Below, piece after piece: positions 7,602 through 14,379 of a DNA stretch of 64,000 nt (the stretch's first letter is position 1; the number at the start of each line of letters is the position of its first letter). Location: the NCBI RefSeq assembly GCF_024518575.1, contig NZ_JANIHG010000001.1, positions 33,260 to 97,259 of the forward strand, in the 5' to 3' direction. The notes beneath the pieces were generated by a model. It was not told the origin of the DNA. It was given only the letters and a program-made list of their open reading frames with translations, and did not search any database. This stretch comes from Methanothrix sp. (GTDB lineage: Archaea > Halobacteriota > Methanosarcinia > Methanotrichales > Methanotrichaceae). A program made the position numbers and the translations under genes.

Positions 7602-8504
7602 ATGGAAGAGACTGTGGAAGAACTGGTGACGAAGCACACCCGGCGAGAGCTTGAGGAGATGGCAGTTGCGCTCGGAATTCAGAGCCTAGGCGGAACGAAG
7701 GCCCAGCTCGCCGAGAGCATAATCGAGGCGAGAAAGAGGGCACAGGAGAAGGCTCCAGTCGGCAAACCAGAGGAGAGAGCTGAACCAGCTGAGACGATGC
7801 CATCTGAGGCGAAGAAGGAGATGCCCTCAAAGCCGTCAGAGGTCAAACCAGAGGCACCTGAGAAGCCTCTGGGCAGGGGTGTTCTGGCGAAGGAGGAAGA
7901 AATTCGCAGAAAATCCGGGGAGCTGAAGAGAGCCGGAGCTGCCATCCGGGAGGAGGGTGTGGGCAGGATGAGCAAAAGCGTTAGCGCCCTGAAAAAGGCG
8001 ATAGATGAGCAGGTCTCTGAGAACAAGAAAGGAGTGGCGAAGATCCGCACCGGAGTGCGCCAGATGAAGCTCTCCATAAACAAGAGCACGGACGAGTTCA
8101 GAAAGTCAGGGGAGCGCATCAGGGAGGAAGGGACGAAGGAGCTCAATGAGGGGCTGAAGATCTTCAGAGCTGATCTGGACAAACAGATCAAGGAGAACAG
8201 AGAAGCAATCTCAAGGATGGGATCTGGGGCAGCAGACATCAGGCAGGCGATGGACAGAATGTCAATCGAGTTCAGGAATTCCGGAGCGCGCATCAGAGAG
8301 GAAGGGGCGAAGGAGCTCAATGAGGGGCTGAAGATCTTCAGAGCTGATCTGGATAAACAGATCAAGGAGAACAGAGAGGCAGCCTCCAAGATGAGCGCCG
8401 GAGCCAGAGAGCTGCATGCCAGAGCTATCAGCTTCAGGGACGAGGTCTGCAGGTACGCTGAACAGGATGTTGGTAAATACATTAGAGAGTTCTACTACGG
8501 GTAA
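7602..8504 (+). CDS. gvpC: GvpC-like repeat protein with SAP/Rho-N-like N-terminus
   Basis: This 300-aa, highly charged, almost all-helical protein sits where halobacteria have gvpC (just after gvpA). From about residue 100 it has three repeats of about 58 residues, each with IREEG near its start. Repeats 2 and 3 share KELNEGLKIFRADLDKQIK, at a DNA offset of 174 bp. Family knowledge: GvpC is a repeat-rich outer-surface protein that clamps and stiffens the GvpA shell. The first 40 residues (RRELEEMAVALGIQSLGGTK) look like a SAP/Rho-N helix-extended-helix motif, which is not usual for GvpC. The frame also allows a GTG start at 7596. The assignment to GvpC rests on position and repeats, not on sequence identity I can measure. 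Confidence 0.65.
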   Translation: MEETVEELVTKHTRRELEEMAVALGIQSLGGTKAQLAESIIEARKRAQEKAPVGKPEERAEPAETMPSEAKKEMPSKPSEVKPEAPEKPLGRGVLAKEEEIRRKSGELKRAGAAIREEGVGRMSKSVSALKKAIDEQVSENKKGVAKIRTGVRQMKLSINKSTDEFRKSGERIREEGTKELNEGLKIFRADLDKQIKENREAISRMGSGAADIRQAMDRMSIEFRNSGARIREEGAKELNEGLKIFRADLDKQIKENREAASKMSAGARELHARAISFRDEVCRYAEQDVGKYIREFYYG

Positions 8505-8524
8505 ACCCTAGTAGAATTTTTATT
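8490..8524 (+). terminator. Hairpin over the gvpC-like stop, with T-run
   Basis: An 11-bp stem (TTCTACTA then GGG, one bulged C, pairing with CCCTAGTAGAA) and a 4-nt loop cover 8490-8516, and TTTTTATT follows. It includes the stop codon of the gvpC-like gene. It is probably a second partial terminator in front of gvpN. Confidence 0.6.
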
Positions 8525-8546
8525 GTGATCCGCAGGGGGGTTTCTT

Positions 8547-9602
8547 ATGAGATATGTTGTCACCCATCCGAGGCGCGTGAGGGGGGAGCCTGTTCATCAG
8601 ACATCACGGGAGAAGAAGCTGCTAGAATCTAAAGAGAATGAAGATGTTGAGGTTAGGGTGCGCACCAGGGAAAAAGCGCGTGATCCAGAGGCACTGCGCA
8701 AGGAGATCGAGGAAGCGTATCTGATGCCTGAGGTCGAACACTTTGTGGAGACTCCTGAGGTCAAGGAGATCGAGACCAGAATGGAGCTCTGGCTGGAGGC
8801 CGGGTATCCTGTGCATCTGATAGGTCCAACAGGCTGCGGCAAGACCAGCCTTGCGATCCACGTGGCTCGCCAGTTCGGCCGGCCAGTCGTCTGGATAAAT
8901 GGGGATGAGTCGATAACGACAGCTGATCTCATTGGTGGTTACGCCCAGATAGAGAACGAGAGCGTCCGGGACAAATACATCCACAATGTGTTCAAGAGCA
9001 AAGATGTGATAAAGGTTGAGTGGGTCGATAATCCGTTAACCCTCGCATGCAAGTACGGCTACACTCTGATATACAATGAGTTCTCCAGGACGAAGCCTGC
9101 TGCAAATAACGTTTTCCTCTCGGTCTTCGAGGAGGGCGTGCTGGAACTGCCGACGAAGTTCGGCGAGGACCGCTACATAAGAGTGCATCCGGATTTCAGG
9201 GCAATTCTCACCTCGAACTCGATAGAGTACGCTGGCATTCACAGGCCGCAGGACGCTCTTCTTGATAGAATGGTTGGAATATACACAGACTACTACGGAT
9301 ACGAGACAGAGGTCAAGATAGTCGTCGAGCACACCGGTCTTCCTCAGGGCATGGCACGTAAAGTCGTGGAGATCGTAAGGTACCTGCGCGAGAGGCTCCC
9401 CGAGGCTCAGAAGCCGGGGACGAGGGCATGCATAATGATAGGCAAGGGCCTGATGCTGCTGAATGGCAAGCAGGGCATCGGTCTTGATCAGATATGCATA
9501 GATGTGATCGCCAGCAAGACCAGCTCGAGGAAGGAGATGGAGGAGAAGAGGGAGCTGGTCTACGAGGCGATATCTGCTGTCCAGGGGGTTTCCGGTGGAT
9601 AG
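8547..9602 (+). CDS. gvpN: Gas vesicle AAA+ ATPase GvpN
   Basis: This 351-aa MoxR-type AAA+ ATPase is needed for gas vesicle growth. Walker A is GPTGCGKTS (about residues 93-101). Further conserved parts are WINGDESITTADLIGGY, Walker B-like YTLIYNEFSRTKP, and sensor-1 FRAILTSNS before the DALLDRM arginine-finger region. The N-terminal 65 residues are charged and probably flexible. Family knowledge: GvpN is a conserved component and likely an assembly chaperone. The ATG at 8547 follows a GGGGGGTTTCTT stretch. It overlaps the next gene by 8 bp. Confidence 0.93.
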   Translation: MRYVVTHPRRVRGEPVHQTSREKKLLESKENEDVEVRVRTREKARDPEALRKEIEEAYLMPEVEHFVETPEVKEIETRMELWLEAGYPVHLIGPTGCGKTSLAIHVARQFGRPVVWINGDESITTADLIGGYAQIENESVRDKYIHNVFKSKDVIKVEWVDNPLTLACKYGYTLIYNEFSRTKPAANNVFLSVFEEGVLELPTKFGEDRYIRVHPDFRAILTSNSIEYAGIHRPQDALLDRMVGIYTDYYGYETEVKIVVEHTGLPQGMARKVVEIVRYLRERLPEAQKPGTRACIMIGKGLMLLNGKQGIGLDQICIDVIASKTSSRKEMEEKRELVYEAISAVQGVSGG

Positions 9603-9948
9603 AGTTGGTGCCATCATACAGGACGTCTATATATCCGGGCTCGGTGCGAGGAGGCCGAAAGGGCTTAAGATCAACGAGACCGAGGCTCTGGTCGTGAGAG
9701 CGAAGACCGACGATGGCAGGGTCGCGGCCAGGACATTCTATCTCTGCCTGAAGCCGGATGGAACGCTCGACCTGGAGACGATAGCATCAGGAGCCAGCAG
9801 AACGAGGCGCAGGCGGTTTGCCACTTTCCTCAAGTACTACGGCCTGCTTGACAAAAAACGGCGGTACAACCTCAAAGAGGCAATTAAGAGCTGGCGCGGC
9901 AGGCATGTTGAGGCTCTGAAGGATTGCGATATGATCTTCGTTCCATAG
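9595..9948 (+). CDS. Unrecognised protein between gvpN and gvpO
   Basis: A 117-aa basic protein starting at a GTG that overlaps the end of gvpN, and ending 10 bp before gvpO, so it is clearly part of the operon. The first two-thirds look like a small beta-rich fold (LKINETEALVVRAKT, RTFYLCLKPDGTLDLETI). A basic stretch (RTRRRRF) and helices with KYYGLLDKKRRYNLKEA follow. It does not match any Gvp family I know (A, C-O). A nucleic-acid-binding or adaptor role could fit the charge, but I have no evidence for it. Confidence 0.75.
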   Translation: MDRVGAIIQDVYISGLGARRPKGLKINETEALVVRAKTDDGRVAARTFYLCLKPDGTLDLETIASGASRTRRRRFATFLKYYGLLDKKRRYNLKEAIKSWRGRHVEALKDCDMIFVP

Positions 9949-9958
9949 GTGTTGTATT

Positions 9959-10237
9959 ATGGCAGATAAGCCGGGTCTGAGGGATATGCTCAGAATCGCC
10001 AGAACAGCCGCTGAGGAGCTCTTGGACAAGAGGTTCGAATCCATCAGCAGCATATCCAGGACTGATGATGGCTGGATCGTGAATGTGGAGGTTCTCGAGC
10101 GGCGGGCGATACCTGATACGCAGGACATCATCGGAAGGTATGAGATGTGCTTCGATGATGCAGGCGAGATCACAGGCTACAGGAGAATGGAGCTGCGCCA
10201 TCGTGGAAGCCTGGAGAGGATCGATGAGGAGGTGTGA
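9959..10237 (+). CDS. gvpO: Gas vesicle protein GvpO
   Basis: This 92-aa protein has the GvpO signature: a helix (AEELLDKRFESISSI) followed by DGWIVNVEVLERRAIPDTQDIIGRYEM and a final GYRRME strand. GvpO is an accessory protein conserved in archaeal and actinobacterial gas vesicle clusters. In haloarchaea its loss affects vesicle formation, and its exact role is unclear. It is in the same reading frame as the following gvpF, with only a TGA and one codon between the coding parts. Confidence 0.93.
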   Translation: MADKPGLRDMLRIARTAAEELLDKRFESISSISRTDDGWIVNVEVLERRAIPDTQDIIGRYEMCFDDAGEITGYRRMELRHRGSLERIDEEV

Positions 10238-10240
10238 GCT

Positions 10241-10888
10241 CTGCCGTCAAAGAAGATCCAGAGAGGGCTTTACGTCTACTGCGTTATCAGATCGCCCCAG
10301 GCCGAGTTCGGGCCGATCGGATTTGGCGGGAGCAACGTCCACACGCTCGAGTACAGAGATCTGCGGCCGGTTGTGAGCGAGGCGGATCTGAGGGATTATG
10401 CGGTCGACGAGAGGGATGTCGAGGTCCACAGAAGGGTCGTGAAACGGGTCATGGAGGAGCATGATGTCCTCCCAGTCGCATACGGCATGATCTTCAAAAG
10501 CAAAAAGAATCTCACTGTGGCCATGAGCGCTGGATATACAGCGATGAAGAAGGCCTGGCCTGTGGTTACGGGAAAGGTCGAGCTGGGCGTCAAGGTCTTC
10601 AGGCCGAAGGGCGTCGAGCTGAACGGAAGGGCGGAGGAGATCAGAAGAGATATCATCCAGCGGCTCACAGCGGTCTCTGTGGACTTCAAAGATCTCAAGC
10701 TCTTCAGCGATCGTCTTCTTCTCAACACAGCATTTCTCGTGGAACGCTCCAGGATCGATGAGTTCTCAGAGCGTGTCGGAAGCGCGATAGCAGAGCATGA
10801 CCTGAAGACTAGTTATTCCGGGCCGTGGCCTCCATACAACTTCGTCGATATACACATCCTCGGGAAGAATAGGAGGGGCTTCAGATAG
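10241..10888 (+). CDS. gvpF: Gas vesicle protein GvpF (probable CTG start)
   Basis: This GvpF/L-family protein begins GLYVYCVIRSP, continues with the DLRPVVSE and HDVLPVAYGMIF segments, and ends with the family hallmark YSGPWPPYNFVDI. GvpF lines the inner vesicle surface or nucleates assembly (family knowledge). No ATG, GTG or TTG in frame precedes the conserved N-terminus, because the gvpO stop TGA at 10235-10237 bounds the frame. A CTG at 10241 lies 6 bp after GGAGGTG and gives 215 aa, the expected size. The next usable start (GTG 10373) would remove 44 conserved residues. Confidence 0.85.
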   Translation: MPSKKIQRGLYVYCVIRSPQAEFGPIGFGGSNVHTLEYRDLRPVVSEADLRDYAVDERDVEVHRRVVKRVMEEHDVLPVAYGMIFKSKKNLTVAMSAGYTAMKKAWPVVTGKVELGVKVFRPKGVELNGRAEEIRRDIIQRLTAVSVDFKDLKLFSDRLLLNTAFLVERSRIDEFSERVGSAIAEHDLKTSYSGPWPPYNFVDIHILGKNRRGFR

Positions 10889-11064
10889 CGGACAAATCGA
10901 AAGAGGATCGCGGTATCTGCGACGATCTCATTAATCTGATAAGAGAGATGGATGAGAAGTTTCTCCCAACAGGCCAGATTTCGGGCGGTACTCGCGGCCC
11001 GTTCTTCTCTGCCTTAAAATATAAGATCTCAATCTGCTCGCTGGATGCATTTGCCAAAAGATGA
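10885..11064 (+). pseudogene. Possible truncated GvpH-like N-terminal fragment
   Basis: A short open frame (59 aa) fills the gap between gvpF and the next gene. Its text includes DDLINLIREMDEKFLPTGQI, then SGGTRGPFFSALKYKISICSLD. That resembles the region before the Hsp20 domain in GvpH-type proteins, but nothing of the Hsp20 domain follows. No ATG/GTG/TTG start fits: the only coupled candidate is an ATA overlapping the gvpF stop (ATAG), behind GGAGGGG; the first ATG is internal. It ends overlapping the start of the basic protein. It may be a decayed gvpH copy or a small gene with a non-standard start. Confidence 0.35.
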
Positions 11065-11342
11065 TGGAAATGACTAGAAAGTCCAAAGTGATGGAGAACA
11101 GAGGGATCCAGCACTCAAAGGTCGTAGCGCACCGTGTGAGACTCCGGGATGATATCATACCGTACCTCAGATCCAGGAGGAGGGAGCTGAAGAGAGAGGC
11201 TGCAGCTCACAGGCTCAGGATACAGGGTTCCTGGAATGAGAGGATGACGCATGCTAGGAGACATCTGCTCGAGGTCAAGATGAAACACAGATCCACAATC
11301 GCCCAGCACAAAAGGAGGATCGCCGAGCTGCGATCCAGATGA
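11061..11342 (+). CDS. Small, very basic protein in the gvp cluster (GvpI-like position)
   Basis: A 93-aa protein with many Arg/Lys/His residues (for example YLRSRRRELKREAAAHRLR and KHRSTIAQHKRRIAELRS), predicted to be mostly helical. Halobacterial clusters carry a similarly small, basic GvpI next to GvpH, so by position and charge this could be its counterpart. I cannot show homology. The ATG at 11061 overlaps the preceding short frame (ATGA), and a second ATG follows directly. gvpH lies 109 bp downstream. Confidence 0.6.
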   Translation: MMEMTRKSKVMENRGIQHSKVVAHRVRLRDDIIPYLRSRRRELKREAAAHRLRIQGSWNERMTHARRHLLEVKMKHRSTIAQHKRRIAELRSR

Positions 11343-11451
11343 TCGCGCATGAAAACAGCTGCAGCCAAAACATTGTGTGGCTTTGAGACACTCAACGAGC
11401 ACCGTCGATCCGTGGCTATGTGGGATATTGGTTTGCATTTTGGTGAACATT

Positions 11452-12069
11452 ATGTCGGATGGCTATGATGAGCGTTTAGACAGGATAGAGCGCAGGCTTG
11501 ATGAGATCGAGAAGGCCCTTAGAGCGCTGAAAGAAGGCCCTGCCAAGGAGGGCGCTGGGAAGGAGAAAGCGGTGGAGGAGCCCTCGATAGTCAGTGGCAT
11601 TGTGAGCCAGTTTATACCTGGGCTTGGCGGGATAATAAAGGCGCTTGAGGCATCATCTCCGGAGTTCAAGAAGAGGATAGCTGAGACGGACGCCGAGGTA
11701 CGCCACCGAATAGAGGTCGGCTGGAGCAGCAAGCCAGTGGTCGATTACAACATCTCGGTGAGACCTCTGAGCAGCAGACCGGGTGCGCGAAGACCGCCAG
11801 CAAAACCGCCTGAGGTCAGAATACCTGGAGCTCCGAGGAAGGAGCCGATAATCGATGTAATGGATGAGGGGGACTGGATAACAATCGTCGCGGAGCTTCC
11901 AGGGGTCGATGAAGATGATCTCTCTGTCTCTGTTAGAGATGGGGTTCTGGAGATCAGGGCAGGAGAGTTCTCGAGAGAGGTGAGGCTCCCCCCTGATGCC
12001 GGTAAGATAAGCAGCAAGAGTTTCAAGAACAACATACTGCAGCTCAGGATAGAACGTATCAGAGGCTGA
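11452..12069 (+). CDS. gvpH: Gas vesicle protein GvpH, Hsp20-type
   Basis: A 205-aa protein with an N-terminal coiled coil (residues about 3-30: DERLDRIERRLDEIEKALRA), a middle linker, and a C-terminal alpha-crystallin/Hsp20 domain. The Hsp20 part shows DVMDEGDWITIVAELPGVDE, DLSVSVRDGVLEIRA and a final ILQLRIE. Hsp20-type GvpH proteins are known from archaeal gas vesicle clusters, where they are thought to keep GvpA or regulators soluble. I chose the ATG at 11452 behind TTGGTGAA; the open frame extends to 11377 without conserved content. The operon may end here: 359 bp without a gene follow. Confidence 0.85.
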   Translation: MSDGYDERLDRIERRLDEIEKALRALKEGPAKEGAGKEKAVEEPSIVSGIVSQFIPGLGGIIKALEASSPEFKKRIAETDAEVRHRIEVGWSSKPVVDYNISVRPLSSRPGARRPPAKPPEVRIPGAPRKEPIIDVMDEGDWITIVAELPGVDEDDLSVSVRDGVLEIRAGEFSREVRLPPDAGKISSKSFKNNILQLRIERIRG

Positions 12070-12413
12070 CAGGCCTGCATTGTTCACACCATTCAGCTCG
12101 CGCACCGAGCCAACGCAATTCCTCACGCTGAAGATGGATTGTGGCTCGAATCATCGAATGAACTGCCCCGAAAGGACATCTAGCGGAGCGGTACTTCCTT
12201 AAATGACGTGGACTCAAAGAGCACACAATCTCGCTGAGGATAGAGGCATCGATGGTGCGCATGGACCCGTGCATCTATATCTAGATGTTAACCACCTTTA
12301 TTCAGATCTGATGGCTCAAATGCAATCGATTTTGCGTGATGTTCTGATAAATTAAATCAAAAATGTCTCAGTCCCTGAAAGATCGAAGATATCATAAATA
12401 CGTAACAGTTATA
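12070..12413. other. Gene-free region before the regulator pair
   Basis: Between gvpH and the PadR gene there is no credible coding frame. The last 130 bp are AT-rich, with TATA-like strings (ATCATAAATA at about 12391 and TTATAAGTAA at about 12409), so this is the promoter of the padR-kaiC-like pair. Confidence 0.5.
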
Positions 12414-12428
12414 AGTAATTAGATTACT
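12414..12428. promoter_or_regulatory. Palindrome touching the PadR start codon
   Basis: AGTAAT-TAG-ATTACT is a perfect 6+3+6 inverted repeat ending directly at the ATG of the PadR gene. A site here would block transcription or translation starts. PadR proteins commonly autoregulate, so it is a candidate operator. Confidence 0.4.
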
Positions 12429-12806
12429 ATGTCTCTAGCATCTTTGGGAGGGGCTCTGATAGAAGAAACAAACCTCGGGCATGAGGAGCAGGAGGAGATC
12501 CTGAGCAGGTTCGTGAAGCCGAACAAGGATATTCTGATCCTCTCAATACTCAGAGAGCGTCCGATGTGCGGCTACGACCTCATCAAGGAGATCTACAAGA
12601 GGTACAATGTTCTTCTGAGTCAGGGTACTGTGTATCCCATACTCTACTCGATGGAGGCTGAGGGCATTCTGAGAGCGGAATATAGCAGAGGCAATATGAG
12701 AACCAAGTTTTACTCGCTTACTCCAAAGGGGCAAGAGGTGATGAGGCTAAAGATGGGTAGTATGGTCAACGCTCTGGAGTACCTACTCTCGTTTTTGAAG
12801 GAATGA
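12429..12806 (+). CDS. PadR-family transcriptional regulator
   Basis: A 125-aa winged-helix protein of the PadR type: ILILSILRERPMCGYDLIKE (first helices), then GTVYPILYSMEAEGIL (recognition helix), then the wing and LTPKGQEVMRL. A C-terminal helix serves for dimerisation. The stop overlaps the ATG of the KaiC-like ATPase (ATGATG at 12803), so the two are coupled. It lies inside the gas vesicle cluster where haloarchaea place the regulators GvpE/GvpD. It is likely to control gvp promoters, which is inference from position. Confidence 0.9.
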   Translation: MSLASLGGALIEETNLGHEEQEEILSRFVKPNKDILILSILRERPMCGYDLIKEIYKRYNVLLSQGTVYPILYSMEAEGILRAEYSRGNMRTKFYSLTPKGQEVMRLKMGSMVNALEYLLSFLKE

Positions 12807-13480
12807 TGCTGAGAACGTGTGTTGAAGGTCTGGATCGCGTGCTGGAGACAGATCCCCCTCCTGCCTCTGTCTTGCTGGTGACCGGAGGGGAGGGCACGTT
12901 GAAGTCCAGCCTGGTGCTGGCGATGATGTCTCGATACCTCGAGTTCAGCGGGGGGCATGGTCTCTATACGAGCCTCGAGCAGACTAGGGAGAGCCATGTC
13001 AGGAACATGGAGAGCATCGGAATAAGATGCCATGAGCATCTGCACATATTCGACTACAGGGATATGCGGGTGGAGTGGAGGGAGCAAAGCCTTGACATGT
13101 TCAGGGTGACGAGGGATATCCTCGATACATACCTGGAGAAGTATCGTGATCTCATGATCTTCGCCATAGACTCTCTCAATGCTCTTTACACATTATCTCC
13201 AAAGGCGGATCTTCGCAGAAATATCTATGACTTCCTGACAGAGCTCAAGGACAGAGGCCTGACATCCATTCTGATACTAGAGACGGACGGGGGCGCGGGG
13301 AACAGTGGGGAGAAGTTTCTCTCGGATGGCATAATAGAGGTGGGCGTGATCGAGAGCACAGAGGGCGTCAAGAGGTATCTTCAGATCAGAAAGATGCGCG
13401 GAGCGAGACATCAGATGGAGAAGCACCACCTCGTGGTGAAGCCAGGCGGCCTCGAGGTTCTCGGCCCGATATACGGATGA
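12803..13480 (+). CDS. KaiC/RadA-like ATPase with altered Walker A, GvpD-like position
   Basis: A 225-aa RecA-fold protein of the KaiC-like group: start GLDRVLE, P-loop region LLVTGGEGTLKSSLVL, Walker B-like DLMIFAIDSLNAL and a C-terminal KMRGARHQ segment like the end of KaiC-type domains. The Walker A has Leu33 where GxxxxGK[ST] has the last Gly (GGEGTLKS), so nucleotide binding may be altered. Haloarchaeal GvpD is a P-loop repressor acting on GvpE. The coupling to a PadR gene here suggests a similar two-protein switch, by position only. The mRNA probably ends or restarts after it. Confidence 0.8.
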   Translation: MMLRTCVEGLDRVLETDPPPASVLLVTGGEGTLKSSLVLAMMSRYLEFSGGHGLYTSLEQTRESHVRNMESIGIRCHEHLHIFDYRDMRVEWREQSLDMFRVTRDILDTYLEKYRDLMIFAIDSLNALYTLSPKADLRRNIYDFLTELKDRGLTSILILETDGGAGNSGEKFLSDGIIEVGVIESTEGVKRYLQIRKMRGARHQMEKHHLVVKPGGLEVLGPIYG

Positions 13481-13624
13481 GTGCGCAGACGTTTCCGATC
13501 GGGCATCTCTGAGAGCTGATATTCGTAACATCTCAAGGTGGATTACAGGTCTCTATTCGACCTCAAGTTCTTTCAGGATTTGAGAATCATCTTGATACAT
13601 TTCATGAGACATAACACGAAATTA

Positions 13625-13649
13625 TTTCAGACAGATGACAAGGTATTTT
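13625..13649 (+). promoter_or_regulatory. Putative gvpG promoter element shared with gvpA
   Basis: This 25-bp stretch contains AGACAGATG and ends in TATTTT, and matches the element upstream of gvpA at 20 of 25 positions. It lies 38 bp upstream of the gvpG start, the right distance for a TATA box with a short leader. The surrounding 207 bp between the KaiC-like gene and gvpG contain no gene. Confidence 0.5.
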
Positions 13650-13687
13650 TTCTCAGGCTAAAAGATATCATCAGGAGGTCCTGATGG

Positions 13688-13936
13688 TTGTTCGTCATAG
13701 ATGATCTTCTTCTGAGAAGCGTCGGCATCTCCGTCCCGGGCCTCGATCTGATCTGGACGCTGGAGCAGATCAGAGGATACGCCCAGCGCGAGCTGTACAA
13801 CCCTGAGCGGATCAGGAATCAGATAAAGGAGATAAGGCTGCTGTACGAGTTCGGAGAGCTGAGCCACGAGGAGTACTTGGAGAGGACTGAGCAGCTGATG
13901 CAGAGGCTCAGGATAGCGGAGGAGTTGCAGAGGTGA
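13688..13936 (+). CDS. gvpG: Gas vesicle protein GvpG
   Basis: An 82-aa protein with the GvpG pattern: MFVIDDLLLRSV at the start, then a long helical region KEIRLLYEFGELSHEEYLER. GvpG is a small accessory protein needed for assembly, often working with GvpF/L. The start is a TTG at 13688 with AGGAGGT at 13674-13680; no alternative keeps the conserved MFxxDDLLL start. It is the first gene of a second + strand unit (gvpG to gvpL). Confidence 0.92.
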   Translation: MFVIDDLLLRSVGISVPGLDLIWTLEQIRGYAQRELYNPERIRNQIKEIRLLYEFGELSHEEYLERTEQLMQRLRIAEELQR

Positions 13937-13998
13937 TCCGCAGTGATGCCTGATCAATGCTCTGAGTGCACAATCAGAGCGTTCTGGAGGAGAATGTA

Positions 13999-14379
13999 AT
14001 GGTACTTCCTGAGAAGGATTCGGACCGCGGGCTGGCCGGCGCGATCGACCGGATACTCGACAAGGGGCTGGTGATAAATGCGGACATCACCGTCTCCGTG
14101 GCCGGAGTCGAGCTGCTCGGAATAAAGGTTAGGGCTGCGCTTGCATCATTCGAGACGGCTGCAAAATACGGCCTGGAGTTTCCATCCGGGATCAGCTGCA
14201 CGACCGCTGCGTGGCGGGATGCGATGCTCGACAAGGAGGAGTGCCCGCAGTGCGGAAAGAAGGTGCAGCGCGAGGAGCTTCTGCACGAGGGCTGCCCGTG
14301 GTGTGGATGGACGAGCGCGCTGGCCAGGGATAGGATGCTGAAGATGCCATTCGTTTTAAAAGATGACTATGGAACCTGA
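13999..14379 (+). CDS. GvpA-family (GvpJ/M-like) protein with C-terminal zinc ribbon
   Basis: This 126-aa protein has a GvpA domain at residues 11-60 (AIDRILDKGLVINADITVSVAGVELLGIKVRAALASFET), most like the GvpJ/GvpM nucleation paralogues. A separate C-terminal part carries two CxxC pairs (Cys82/85 and Cys99/102, CPQCGKK and CPWCGW), a typical zinc-ribbon spacing. This addition is not part of ordinary GvpJ/M. GvpJ and GvpM are minor wall proteins, thought to sit at the tips. The ATG at 13999 follows GGAGGAGAA. It overlaps the next gene by 17 bp. Confidence 0.88.
   Translation: MVLPEKDSDRGLAGAIDRILDKGLVINADITVSVAGVELLGIKVRAALASFETAAKYGLEFPSGISCTTAAWRDAMLDKEECPQCGKKVQREELLHEGCPWCGWTSALARDRMLKMPFVLKDDYGT

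Noticed and set aside
7106..7639. Long - strand frames opposite the gvpA copies (up to 177 codons)
   Set aside because: They mirror the duplicated gvpA sequence and have repeated, Pro/Arg-rich text without any start signal; they are shadows.
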